Assembly: GCA_964602655.1 (NCBI GenBank)
Contig: CAZRSF010000067.1
Coordinates: 1-34,826, forward strand
Length of the DNA: 34,826 nucleotides
Direction of reading: 5' to 3'
Origin: Moduliflexus sp964602655
GTDB taxonomy: Bacteria > Moduliflexota > Moduliflexia > Moduliflexales > Moduliflexaceae
Positions 15,464-24,387 of the stretch are shown here, one piece after another. The translations under genes and the position numbers were made by a program. The notes below the pieces were generated by a model. That model was not told the origin of the DNA and searched no databases. It saw only the letters and a program-made list of their open reading frames with translations. The stretch's first letter is position 1; every line of letters starts with the position of its first letter.

Positions 15464-18322
15464 TCAATACAACGTTGTCCGCAAATACCGTCCGGTATGC
15501 GAGGCGGCGACCTGCGCCACCGTTTCCGGCGTACCGCAGGCGACAAGTTGACCGCCGCGATCTCCCCCGTCGGGACCGAGATCGATCAGATAATCGGCGC
15601 ATTTGATGACATCGAGGTTGTGTTCGATGACAATGAGGGAATGGCCGCGATCCAGCAATTGCCGAAAGCAGTCGAGCAGGTTCGCGATATCCGCAAGATG
15701 CAGGCCGGTGGTCGGTTCGTCGAACAGATATAATGTCCGCTGCTTGCGCTTGTCGGCAAGCTGTTCGGCGAGTTTCAGGCGTTGCGCTTCGCCGCCGGAA
15801 AGCGTGGTGGCAGGCTGTCCGAGGCGCAGATAGCCGAGGCCGACCGCCTGAAGCGTCTTGAGTCTATTGATCAGGCTGCGCTGGCCTTCGAAGCGGACGA
15901 CCGCCTCATCTACCGTCAAATTCAGCGCATCGTGAATCGTCAGCCCATTCCAGACCACATCCAGCACGTCGCGCTTGTAACGCCTGCCGTTGCAGGTGTC
16001 GCAGGTCAAATAGACATCCGCCAGAAATTGCATGTCCACTTCGATTTGCCCGTTCCCTTCGCAGACATCGCAGCGCCCGCCCGCGACATTAAACGAAAAC
16101 GTCCCGGCGCTATAGCCGCGCATCTGCGCGAGGCGCGTTGCCGCGAACAGCTTGCGGATATCGTCGAAGGCGTTCATGTACGTCACCGGATTGGAGCGCG
16201 GCGTCCGGCCAATCGGCGATTGATCAATCAGAATCGCGTCCGCGATCTGTTCGCGGCCATGCAGCGCGGCGAAGCCATTACCGGGGCGGCGTTCGTCTTT
16301 CAGTGCGGGATAAAGAATATCCGAAATCAACGTGCTTTTGCCAGAGCCGGAGACGCCGGTCACGCAGACGAACACGCCGAGCGGAACGGTCACGTCAATC
16401 CCTTTCAAATTATGCTCTGACGCGCCTTCGATGCGTAAACACGCTTCTGTCGGCGCTCGGCGTGAGGCCGGAAGCGGGATCGTTCGCTCGCCGCGCAGAT
16501 ATTGCCCGGTCAGCGACGCCGCGCCGTTCGGCGAGAGCAATTCGCGAGTCGCTCCGGCAAAGACGAGTTCGCCGCCATGTTCACCCGCTTGCGGCCCAAG
16601 ATCGATCAGAAAATCGCTTTCCTGCATCATCTCAAGGTCATGCTCCACGACGATGACCGTATTCCCCTTGTCTCTGAGTGTTTTCAGCAGCGCAATCAGC
16701 CGGGCGTTATCGCGGGGATGCAGGCCGACGCTCGGTTCGTCCAGCACATACAGCGAGCCGACCAGCGACGTGCCGAGCGAGGTCGCGAGATGAATCCGCT
16801 GCATTTCGCCGCCGCTTAACGTGCGCGAGAGCCGGTTCAGCGTCAGATAATCCAACCCGACATCGAGCAGGTATTGCAGGCGATTCCGCAATTCTTCCAG
16901 CAGTTTTTCCGCCACGCCGCGCTCGAAATCGGAAAGCGGCAGCGTCTCGAAAAAGCGGCGAGCTTCGGCGACGGTCATGCGTGCGACATCGTAAATCGTT
17001 TTGCCTCCGACGCGCACGAAGCCTGCCGCCGGTTTTAGGCGCGAGCCTTTGCACGTCGGACAGGTCGCGTAGCCGCGAAATTTGCTCATGAACACCCGCA
17101 CGTGCATTTTATATTTCTGCGTTTCCAGCATATCGAAAAACGGCAGAATGCCGATGAATTCGGCGTTGCCTTCGATCAGAAAGGCGCGTTGCGGCGGCGT
17201 GAACTGTTCGACTGGCGTGTCAAGCGTGAAGCCGTATTTCGGCGCAATGCGTTCTAATTGATGAAGAATGCCCCGGCTTTTCGGCGTGTTCCAGGGGAGA
17301 ATCGCGCCATCGCGGATGCTTTTTTTCCAATTCGGAATAATCAGGTCGAGATTCCAGGTCATTTTGTCGCCGAAGCCATGACATTCGGGACATGCGCCAA
17401 ATGGATTGTTGAACGAAAACATACGCGGTTCCGGCTCGGCGTACTGAATGCCGCAATTCGCGCATTCGAAGGCGCGGCTGAAACGATAGCGGCGAAACGA
17501 CAGCGAACGCAACGGTTTTGTCACCTGTTCGGCGTCTTCTTCGAGGACGCAGATCGTAAGGCGACCGTTTCCTTCCTGATAGGCCGTTTCGAGCGCGTCC
17601 GCGATGCGCTGGCGATCCGCCTCTTTCAGCATCAGACGATCCACGACGACCAGCGCGTCGGCAAGATGCCCCTCCTGGGAGGGGGAAGGGGTGGGGTGAA
17701 CGTTGAGAGATTGCCTGTCCTTCACACCCACCCCCAACCCCTCCGAGGAGGGGAGTTCGTGGATGTCGTCGCCGATTAAGATGCGTTGAAAGCCTTTTTT
17801 GATCAGCAGATCAAAACCACTCCCTGCCCCCTCCTGATTCAGGAGAGGGTTGGGGGTGGTAATTGGAAACGCGACCAGAAAGCGCGTTCCTTCCGACAAA
17901 CCGAACACGAATTCGAGAATCGAGGCGATAGAATCTTTCTGCACGGGCTGGCGGCAGCGTTCGCAGTAAGTCGTCCCGATGCGGGCGAACAGCAGGCGCA
18001 GATAATCGTCAATTTCGGTCGTCGTGCCGACGGTGGAGCGGGCGTTGCGGACGCGGTTTTTCTGCTCGATGGCGATGGCGGGCGGAATGCCGGAAATGCT
18101 GTCCACATCGGGCTTATCCATGCGCTCCAAAAATTGGCGGGCATACGCCGACAGCGATTCCACGTAGCGTCGCTGCCCCTCGGCGTAAATCGTGTCGAAG
18201 GCGAGGCTCGACTTGCCAGAGCCGCTGACGCCGGTAATCACGATCAGGCGATTGCGCGGAATCTCCAGCGAAATATTTTTCAGGTTATGCACCCGTACTC
18301 CTTGAAGAGCAATCATGTCCAT
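15464..18322 (-). CDS. uvrA: Excinuclease ABC subunit A
   Basis: This 952-residue protein is the damage-sensing ATPase of nucleotide excision repair, which loads UvrB on DNA. Two ABC ATPase modules are complete: the first Walker A GVSGSGKSS starts at residue 31, signatures LSGGEMQR and LSGGEAQR are present, and the second Walker A GVSGSGKST follows. Zinc-finger cysteines are visible in CERC, CANC/CPEC and CDVC/CDTC pairs. The start at 18322 (MDMIALQGVRVHNLKNI) fits the family best; an in-frame TTG at 18358 is possible, and neither has a good ribosome site. Residues about 152-218 carry in-frame palindromic repeat insertions giving TTPNPLLNQEG, LPSSEGLGVGV and HPTPSPSQEG, not present in typical UvrA. 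The gene is divergent from cheR. Confidence 0.97.
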   Translation of the reverse strand: MDMIALQGVRVHNLKNISLEIPRNRLIVITGVSGSGKSSLAFDTIYAEGQRRYVESLSAYARQFLERMDKPDVDSISGIPPAIAIEQKNRVRNARSTVGTTTEIDDYLRLLFARIGTTYCERCRQPVQKDSIASILEFVFGLSEGTRFLVAFPITTPNPLLNQEGAGSGFDLLIKKGFQRILIGDDIHELPSSEGLGVGVKDRQSLNVHPTPSPSQEGHLADALVVVDRLMLKEADRQRIADALETAYQEGNGRLTICVLEEDAEQVTKPLRSLSFRRYRFSRAFECANCGIQYAEPEPRMFSFNNPFGACPECHGFGDKMTWNLDLIIPNWKKSIRDGAILPWNTPKSRGILHQLERIAPKYGFTLDTPVEQFTPPQRAFLIEGNAEFIGILPFFDMLETQKYKMHVRVFMSKFRGYATCPTCKGSRLKPAAGFVRVGGKTIYDVARMTVAEARRFFETLPLSDFERGVAEKLLEELRNRLQYLLDVGLDYLTLNRLSRTLSGGEMQRIHLATSLGTSLVGSLYVLDEPSVGLHPRDNARLIALLKTLRDKGNTVIVVEHDLEMMQESDFLIDLGPQAGEHGGELVFAGATRELLSPNGAASLTGQYLRGERTIPLPASRRAPTEACLRIEGASEHNLKGIDVTVPLGVFVCVTGVSGSGKSTLISDILYPALKDERRPGNGFAALHGREQIADAILIDQSPIGRTPRSNPVTYMNAFDDIRKLFAATRLAQMRGYSAGTFSFNVAGGRCDVCEGNGQIEVDMQFLADVYLTCDTCNGRRYKRDVLDVVWNGLTIHDALNLTVDEAVVRFEGQRSLINRLKTLQAVGLGYLRLGQPATTLSGGEAQRLKLAEQLADKRKQRTLYLFDEPTTGLHLADIANLLDCFRQLLDRGHSLIVIEHNLDVIKCADYLIDLGPDGGDRGGQLVACGTPETVAQVAASHTGRYLRTTLY
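17668..17860. repeat. Palindromic repeat elements inserted in frame in uvrA
   Basis: A first inverted repeat spans about 17668-17754, its arms containing CCCCTCCTGGGAGGGGGAAG and, reversed, CCCCCAACCCCTCC. A second hairpin at 17826-17860 has the same GGGTTGGGGGTGG end. The left arm is almost identical, over about 27 bases, to the arm at 27431-27460 between gcvPA and gcvPB. All keep the uvrA frame open. Confidence 0.85.
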
Positions 18323-18468
18323 GCGGAACTTTCTGTGGCGCAAAGGAGAGAATGTCAAGACGATCCTCTATTTTTCATGAAAATCCATTGACAAAACCGC
18401 GATTCGGCAAGATTGGTTGTGAAAATCATAATCCCTTCTAAAAAAATCATTGTAGATAAGGAGGCTTG

Positions 18469-19344
18469 ATGTTTTCTCTGCGCGATACCCAGAAAACGCC
18501 TGAAGACGCGCCTGCCGACACGCGCGACGTGGATACCGAAAATATCGAAATTCAGTTGCTGCTGGAAGCGGTTCATCTTAAATACGGCTATGATTTTCGC
18601 GATTACGCCCGCGCATCGGTCAAACGACGCGTCATGCACCGGAAAAACCTGGCGGGAATCGCGACATTGGCGGAGATGCAGCATCGAATTTTGTATGACA
18701 TCGAATTTTTCGAGCGCCTGCTGCTTGACCTGTCAATCAATGTGACCGAAATGTTTCGTGATCCGTCGTTTTATGCCGCCCTGCGGAAGGACGTGATTCC
18801 GATTCTCAAAACGTATCCGTTTATCAAAGTCTGGCACGCCGGCTGTTCGACGGGAGAAGAGGCGTATTCGATGGCGATTTTGCTGAAAGAAGAGGGCTTA
18901 TATGACCGGACGCAGATTTACGCCACCGATTTTAACGACATGGTGCTGCAAAAAGCGCGAGAAGGCATCTATTCCATCGAACACATCAAGGATTACACCC
19001 TGAATTATCAACGCGCCGGAGGGAAAACATCGTTTGTCGAATATTACACGGCGCACCATAATTCGATTATTCTTGATCGTTCGTTGAAAAAAAATATGGT
19101 CTTTGCCAATCATAATTTGGAAACCGACGGCGTGTTCGGCGAAATGCACTTGATCCTCTGTCGCAATGTCTTGATTTATTTCAATAAGACGTTGCAAAGC
19201 CGCGTGATTAAGTTGTTCCATGAGAGTTTGTGTCGGCTTGGCATACTCTGTCTCGGATCGAAAGAAACGCTGCGATTTTCTGACCATGCTCAGGCGTTCG
19301 AGGATGTCGTGTCTGATGAAAAAATCTACAGAAAAACGCTATGA
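18469..19344 (+). CDS. cheR: CheR-type protein-glutamate methyltransferase
   Basis: This 291-residue protein transfers methyl groups from S-adenosylmethionine to glutamates of chemoreceptors. The helical N-terminal domain (about 20-95) has KRRVMHRKN. The SAM-binding domain has VWHAGCSTGEEAYSMAI at about residues 122-138, YATDFN, then LILCRNVLIYFNK, all family hallmarks. The ATG at 18469 follows AAGGAGG; an in-frame TTG one codon earlier is less likely. The last 29 bases overlap the cheB start, so the two are translationally coupled. No receptor, cheW or cheA gene is nearby, so the substrate may lie elsewhere or the pair may serve a non-chemotaxis signalling pathway. Confidence 0.95.
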   Translation: MFSLRDTQKTPEDAPADTRDVDTENIEIQLLLEAVHLKYGYDFRDYARASVKRRVMHRKNLAGIATLAEMQHRILYDIEFFERLLLDLSINVTEMFRDPSFYAALRKDVIPILKTYPFIKVWHAGCSTGEEAYSMAILLKEEGLYDRTQIYATDFNDMVLQKAREGIYSIEHIKDYTLNYQRAGGKTSFVEYYTAHHNSIILDRSLKKNMVFANHNLETDGVFGEMHLILCRNVLIYFNKTLQSRVIKLFHESLCRLGILCLGSKETLRFSDHAQAFEDVVSDEKIYRKTL

Positions 19345-19918
19345 AGCTGTCGTGATCGGCGTCTCGACCGGCGGGCTGGACGCCTTGCGCAGACTGCTTT
19401 CCCGGTTGACCGCGGATTTCGACATGGCGGTCATGATTGTGCAGCACCAGCATCCGCATTCCGATGACTTTCTCGTGACCTTTCTGGATACGCACTGCCG
19501 ACTTCCGGTGCAAGAAGCGCTTGACAAAGCGCCGATTTGCGCAGGCGTCGTCTATATTGCGCCGCCGAATTATCATCTGTTGGTGGAAGCTGACCGCACC
19601 GTCGCGCTGACATCAACGGAAAAAGTGAATTATGCCCGTCCTTCGATAGACGAGTTGTTTTTTACGGCGGCAGAGGTCTATCGGTCGCGTGTGATCGGCG
19701 TGATTCTGACCGGCGCGAATTCGGACGGCAGCCAGGGATTGAACATGATCAAGGCGGTCGGCGGGTTGGCAATCGTCCAGGATCCATCCACCGCAGAAGC
19801 GTCTTCGATGCCGCATGCCGCGCTGAAAGCGGCACCGGTAGATTATATCCTCCCCATCGAGGAGATCAGCGCATTACTGAACACTATGGCTCAGGAGCGT
19901 CGGCAGGCGCGCCGTTGA
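19316..19918 (+). CDS. CheB-type methylesterase without receiver domain
   Basis: This 200-residue protein consists only of the CheB catalytic domain, which removes receptor methyl groups or deamidates glutamine. The triad is visible with the expected spacing: Ser17 in GVSTGG, His44 in VQHQHPH and Asp137 in TGANSDG. The N-terminal receiver domain that normally controls CheB by phosphorylation is absent. The ATG at 19316 lies inside the end of cheR and was chosen because the esterase domain begins ten residues later. The upstream in-frame extension to 19220 is only a shadow of cheR. Regulation must therefore come from elsewhere, perhaps through the kinase encoded 43 bp downstream. Confidence 0.93.
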   Translation: MKKSTEKRYEAVVIGVSTGGLDALRRLLSRLTADFDMAVMIVQHQHPHSDDFLVTFLDTHCRLPVQEALDKAPICAGVVYIAPPNYHLLVEADRTVALTSTEKVNYARPSIDELFFTAAEVYRSRVIGVILTGANSDGSQGLNMIKAVGGLAIVQDPSTAEASSMPHAALKAAPVDYILPIEEISALLNTMAQERRQARR

Positions 19919-19961
19919 CGATGCCGCCGCTCCTCCCCCATGTCAGGAAGACCTTGGGACT

Positions 19962-22900
19962 ATGTCATATCATCCTTCCATCGTGATTATTGCCGATTCC
20001 AGTGAGATTCTCTCGAATTTCGCCTCACCGTTGCGAAGCGCAGGGTATGACGTTGCCGAAGCCTCGTCTGGAATCGAAGGGCTGCGTCTCGCGGAAGAAC
20101 GCCCGTCCGCATTAGTTTTTCTTCAGATGAATCTGCGGGATATTGACAGCGCGGAAGTCTGCCGCCGCTTAAAAGCCCAAACTCAACCGACCACGCCCTA
20201 TGTCTTGCTGATCGCAGAGCGCGCGGATTTGGAACTGGAAGATGGGGATGATGAGGATGGCGCAGATGGGTATATTCTTCGGACAGTGCCGCCGCGAGAA
20301 TTTTTGGCGCGGACGCGTTCGATTTTTCGATTGAAACGGAGCGAATCCCTGCTGAAAGAGGTCTTCGAATGCTCGCCAAATGCCATCGTGGTCAGTAATC
20401 TGGAAGGAATCATTGTCGAATGCAATCATTCTGCGCTGGAATTATATGGATCAGGGACGAAAGACGAACTGATCGGCAAAGACGGACAGCAGTTCGTGGT
20501 GTCGGACGATGTGCGGCATTCGACGTCATATATCCCGCAGTTGCTTGAAACAGGCCGCGTGAATAATATCGAATATCGCATCGTCAAAAAAAATGGAGAG
20601 CGCTTTTTCGGTGAGATTTCTGCAAGCGTAATGATTGATGAATCGGGCGCGCCTACCGGTTTCATTTCGATTATCCGCGACGCGACGGAGCGTAAGAATG
20701 CTGAACTCGCTCTTCAGATCAGCAAGTCCCGGTATGAATTCTTAGTCAACGCCATGAATGAGGGGCTGGCGTCAATTGATGAACAACGACGATTTACCTT
20801 TGTGAATTCGAAATTTTGCGAGATGATCGGCTATCAGGAACACGAATTGCTTGGGGCTGATTCGACGATGATATTGGACTCGGAAGAGGACACGCTTCAT
20901 AACGGCCAATTAGCCGAACGTCGAAAGGGAAACGCTGGAAAATATGAAACGCGGTTAGTGAAGAAAAATGGAGACCGCGTTCGGGTGATTCTGTCCGGAA
21001 GTCCCCTCTATAACGAACACGGCGCATATCAAGGCGCATTAGGCGTCTTTACGGATATTACCGCCATCAAACAGGCTGAACATGCTCTGCGAGAAAGTGA
21101 AGAGCGGTATCACGCGCTCTTCGAAAACTCCCCGATCCCCCTGTGGGAATTGGACCTTTCCCGGTTAAAACGCTTTCTCGACGACACCAGCGAGCAAGAG
21201 ACTCCCGATATCGAGCGATATTTTTATGAACGCCCCGAAAAAATTCGCGAGGGCGTTGGGTTGGTACGCATTCGCGATCTCAATCAAGCGGCGCTGAAAC
21301 TCTACGAGGCTCAGACGAAAGACGAACTCTACGAGCGGTTTTGGGGCGTCTGGACCGAGGAAGCCTATGCCGCGCTAACGCAGCAAATCTTTGCGATATG
21401 GCGGGGCGCGAAAGAGTTTACGCTGGAAACGACGAATACGGCATTTTCGGGAAAAATGTTGTACATTCGCATAAAAATGGCGATTGCGCCGGGATATGAG
21501 CAGAGTTGGGCGCGAGCGCTGATAACGGTGGTCGATCTGACGGAACGAAAACAGATCGAAGACGCCTTAGCGCGCGAACGCTATTTATTGCGAATGCTGA
21601 TGGAACATAGCCCCGATTTCATCTATTTCAAAGACCGTGAAAGCCGCTTCATCCGCGTCAATAACGCCGTTGCGCAGCGAACGTTATCAGAAAGTCAGGA
21701 ATCGATCATCGGAAAAACGGATTTCGATATTTTTTCGCCGGAACATGCCCAAAAAGCGTTCGATGACGAACAGCGGATTATGGCGACGGGGCAGTTTTTT
21801 ATCGGACACGAAGAGCACGAGGTTTGGCCCAACGGGCGCGTGACCTGGGTTTCGACAACGAAACTGCCGTTATATGACGAACAGGGCAGCATTGTCGGAA
21901 CGTTCGGCATTTCCAGAGAAATTACCCCGCGTAAAGAGGCGGAGCAGCATGAACGCCTGACCACGCAAATTTTAGACCTGTTGAATCGTTCTGATCACCA
22001 AATCAATATCATTCGAGAGATTCTCCTGCTCGTCAAAGCATTTACCGGGGTTGAGGCCATCGGGATTCGCCTGAAAGACGGAGAAGATTTTCCCTACTAC
22101 GAAACGTTCGGATTCCCGCCTGAATTCGTCGAGGCCGAACGGTATCTGTGCGCGCGCGACGCTGATGGAAATGCGATCTGCGACAGCAGCGACCAGCCTG
22201 CGCTCGAATGTATGTGCGGCAATGTGTTGCGTGGCCGCGCGAATCCGGCGTTTCCGTTTTTTACCGCCGCCGGAAGCTTCTGGACAAATAGCGCGACCGA
22301 ATTATTCGCGTCAACCTCTGAGGCCGACCAGCAGGCGTGCGCCGGAAATCGCTGCAATCGCGAAGGCTACGAATCGGTGGCGCTGATTCCGCTCCGCTCC
22401 GGGCAGCGCATCATCGGCCTGCTGCAATTGAACGATGTTCGGAAAGGCATGTTTTCGGCAGAACGTATTCGCTTCTTCGAAGGCCTGGGCGCGAGCATCG
22501 GCATTGCGTTTGACCATCGCAGAACGGAAGACGAGATGGCTCGCCTGCGAAACTTCATGAAAAATATCATTGATTCCATGCCCTCCATTTTGTTAGGCAT
22601 TGACCTTGACGGGCGCGTGACGCATTGGAATCTTGAAGCGGAACGGGTGACGAAACGTTCGGCGCAGGAGGTGCAAGGGCAATTTTTACATCACGTCTTT
22701 CCTGAGTTCGCGCCATTTTTAGAAAAAGTGCGGGATGCGATCCTTCAACAATCCCCCTATAAAAAAGAAAACGTGCTGAATTTGATTCAAGGGGAAACGC
22801 ACTATTTCAATATCATGGTCTATCCGCTGGTGTCCGATGGCGTGGAAGGGGCGGTCATTCGGATTGACGATGTCACGGAGCAAGTGCGGATGGAAGAGGT

Positions 22901-23720
22901 GATGGTACAATCCGAAAAAATGGTGTCGTTAGGGAATTTAGCGGCGGGCATGGCGCATGAACTGAATAATCCGATTGCCGGTATTCTGCAAAATGCGCAG
23001 GTGATCCTCACGCGCTTGACCCGGCATTTTCCAGCCAATACCATCGCGGCGCTGGAATCCGGCACCAATATGGACGCGATTCGCGAATTCATGTTGAAAC
23101 GCGATATTATCAAAATGTTGGAATTGATTCGCAGCTCCGGAGAACGCGCCGGGGACATTGTCGCGAGTATGTTGAGTTTCAGCCGAAAACGAAGTTCCCA
23201 GGCCGTCCCCAGTGATTTGCATGAACTGATTGAAAAAGCGGTTGAATTCGCCTCACATGCGTATAACATCAAATTCGCGTATCATCTCAAAAATTTTCGA
23301 ATTCTCAGGGAATTCGACGCCACATTGCCGAAAGTCCGATGCGAAGGCGCGCAAATTCAGCAAGTCATCTTGAATTTATTGATGAATGCGGCGCAAGCGG
23401 TTGAGGAACAAGACCAGCAGCCAGAAGAACCGACGATCGTTTTGCGCACGAAACGCGATGGCGACATGGCGCGGATCGAAGTGGAAGATAACGGACCCGG
23501 CATGACCGAGCAGGTCAGAAAACGCGTGTTCGAGCCGTTTTTTACGACAAAAGATGTCGGTTTAGGGACAGGGTTAGGATTATCCGTCTCGTATTTTATC
23601 ATTACCGAACATCATAACGGCACGATGAGCGTGGAATCCGAGTTGGGGAAAGGCTCCCGGTTTATCATCACCCTCCCGATAGGAGCCGCAGACGCCATGC
23701 CCCATAGCTGGCAAATATGA
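19962..23720 (+). CDS. Hybrid sensor histidine kinase: degenerate receiver, five PAS-type domains, GAF, kinase
   Basis: This 1,252-residue soluble protein has no membrane segment. Residues 1-120 have a receiver fold, but the phospho-acceptor Asp is replaced by Gln55 (VFLQMNL), so phosphorylation there is unlikely. PAS domains follow at about 125-245, 255-372, 378-530 and 538-660, each closing with a [TR]D-[LAI]-T-x-[RI]-K motif. A GAF domain (about 665-850) carries a cluster of cysteines (ECMCG, CAGNRC), then a fifth PAS comes at about 860-980. The HisKA box has His999 in GMAHELNNP, and the ATPase has NLLMNAAQA, VEDNGPG and TGLGLS. It is co-directional with cheR and cheB. Cytosolic signals such as redox or small ligands are likely. 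Confidence 0.95.
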   Translation: MSYHPSIVIIADSSEILSNFASPLRSAGYDVAEASSGIEGLRLAEERPSALVFLQMNLRDIDSAEVCRRLKAQTQPTTPYVLLIAERADLELEDGDDEDGADGYILRTVPPREFLARTRSIFRLKRSESLLKEVFECSPNAIVVSNLEGIIVECNHSALELYGSGTKDELIGKDGQQFVVSDDVRHSTSYIPQLLETGRVNNIEYRIVKKNGERFFGEISASVMIDESGAPTGFISIIRDATERKNAELALQISKSRYEFLVNAMNEGLASIDEQRRFTFVNSKFCEMIGYQEHELLGADSTMILDSEEDTLHNGQLAERRKGNAGKYETRLVKKNGDRVRVILSGSPLYNEHGAYQGALGVFTDITAIKQAEHALRESEERYHALFENSPIPLWELDLSRLKRFLDDTSEQETPDIERYFYERPEKIREGVGLVRIRDLNQAALKLYEAQTKDELYERFWGVWTEEAYAALTQQIFAIWRGAKEFTLETTNTAFSGKMLYIRIKMAIAPGYEQSWARALITVVDLTERKQIEDALARERYLLRMLMEHSPDFIYFKDRESRFIRVNNAVAQRTLSESQESIIGKTDFDIFSPEHAQKAFDDEQRIMATGQFFIGHEEHEVWPNGRVTWVSTTKLPLYDEQGSIVGTFGISREITPRKEAEQHERLTTQILDLLNRSDHQINIIREILLLVKAFTGVEAIGIRLKDGEDFPYYETFGFPPEFVEAERYLCARDADGNAICDSSDQPALECMCGNVLRGRANPAFPFFTAAGSFWTNSATELFASTSEADQQACAGNRCNREGYESVALIPLRSGQRIIGLLQLNDVRKGMFSAERIRFFEGLGASIGIAFDHRRTEDEMARLRNFMKNIIDSMPSILLGIDLDGRVTHWNLEAERVTKRSAQEVQGQFLHHVFPEFAPFLEKVRDAILQQSPYKKENVLNLIQGETHYFNIMVYPLVSDGVEGAVIRIDDVTEQVRMEEVMVQSEKMVSLGNLAAGMAHELNNPIAGILQNAQVILTRLTRHFPANTIAALESGTNMDAIREFMLKRDIIKMLELIRSSGERAGDIVASMLSFSRKRSSQAVPSDLHELIEKAVEFASHAYNIKFAYHLKNFRILREFDATLPKVRCEGAQIQQVILNLLMNAAQAVEEQDQQPEEPTIVLRTKRDGDMARIEVEDNGPGMTEQVRKRVFEPFFTTKDVGLGTGLGLSVSYFIITEHHNGTMSVESELGKGSRFIITLPIGAADAMPHSWQI

Positions 23721-23723
23721 ACG

Positions 23724-24134
23724 TTACAGCACGTTCACGGCCACATATTCGGTATTACTCGGATTGCCGCGCGAATCGAAGAGCATGACCTGCAATAGCA
23801 GATTGCCTGATGACACTAGCGGGCTGAGGGCGATAGAGGCATGTAAAAACTCGGCGACGATCTCGGAATGCGATAGCCGTTTGCGATAGGAATTCCCCTG
23901 AGAATCAGCCACCACCAGCGTTCCCCCATTCAAATCGCCGGGCGTATCCGCAAAGTAAATATCCAGCACCACTACCGCGCCGGGATTCACATATTCAGGA
24001 CGCGCCTGAATGCGCGATACCACCGGCATGGCCGCCGGAACCGTCGCATCGTGCGACGATGGGGCGCATCCGGCAAGCAGCCCGACAAGCGCCACCCCCA
24101 AACAACATCGAAATTTTTTCATCCATTCAACCAT
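23724..24134 (-). CDS. Small predicted lipoprotein
   Basis: This product of about 136 residues starts MVEWMKKFRCC and has the lipobox LLAGC at Cys23, so it should be lipidated and held in a membrane. The mature part has beta-strand patterns (VVVLDIYFADTPGDLNGG; LLLQVMLFDSRGNP), like a single Ig-like or cohesive beta domain. The family is not recognised. The start may instead be ATG 24122; a longer in-frame extension to 24305 would bury the signal peptide and is rejected. Its stop is only 4 bp from the kinase stop on the other strand. Confidence 0.65.
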   Translation of the reverse strand: MVEWMKKFRCCLGVALVGLLAGCAPSSHDATVPAAMPVVSRIQARPEYVNPGAVVVLDIYFADTPGDLNGGTLVVADSQGNSYRKRLSHSEIVAEFLHASIALSPLVSSGNLLLQVMLFDSRGNPSNTEYVAVNVL

Positions 24135-24387
24135 TCTGCCCAACCAAAAGGCTGGCGCAAGATTTGTCAAGTAGGTTGTGCGAGCGCCATGAATAATGCT
24201 GTCGGTGTGGAATTCAGAGAATTCTCTTTCCGTCGCAATTTTTGCGTTGACTTTCATATTAACGTTAGTTAATATTGGCAAGCTTTCTCGAATCGAATTT
24301 CGCAAACCAATTAACTGATGTTATAAAGCATACTGCGTAGCGCTGTCGGAACCGTGATCGCTATGTGGCGCTGTTTGTCATCTCCGC

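Noticed and set aside
13124..15575. Possible insertion sequence with the two uvrA-end copies as long direct repeats
   Set aside because: The copies have diverged and end in different residues, and no transposase or terminal inverted repeats lie between them; a paralogue relic explains them better.
15782..16420. Open frame of 212 codons on the + strand
   Set aside because: Antisense shadow of uvrA, whose motifs are complete on the other strand.
17668..17860. CRISPR-like repetition in uvrA
   Set aside because: The units are inverted, unequal in spacing and lie in a coding frame; there are no regular spacers or cas genes.
19220..19315. N-terminal extension of CheB
   Set aside because: The added residues overlap cheR in another frame and precede the conserved start of the esterase domain; ATG 19316 fits better.
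22140..22360. Cysteine cluster in the kinase GAF domain as a novel metal centre
   Set aside because: I recall similar cysteine-rich GAF segments in other PAS/GAF kinases, so it is probably a known subfamily feature; cofactor binding remains possible.
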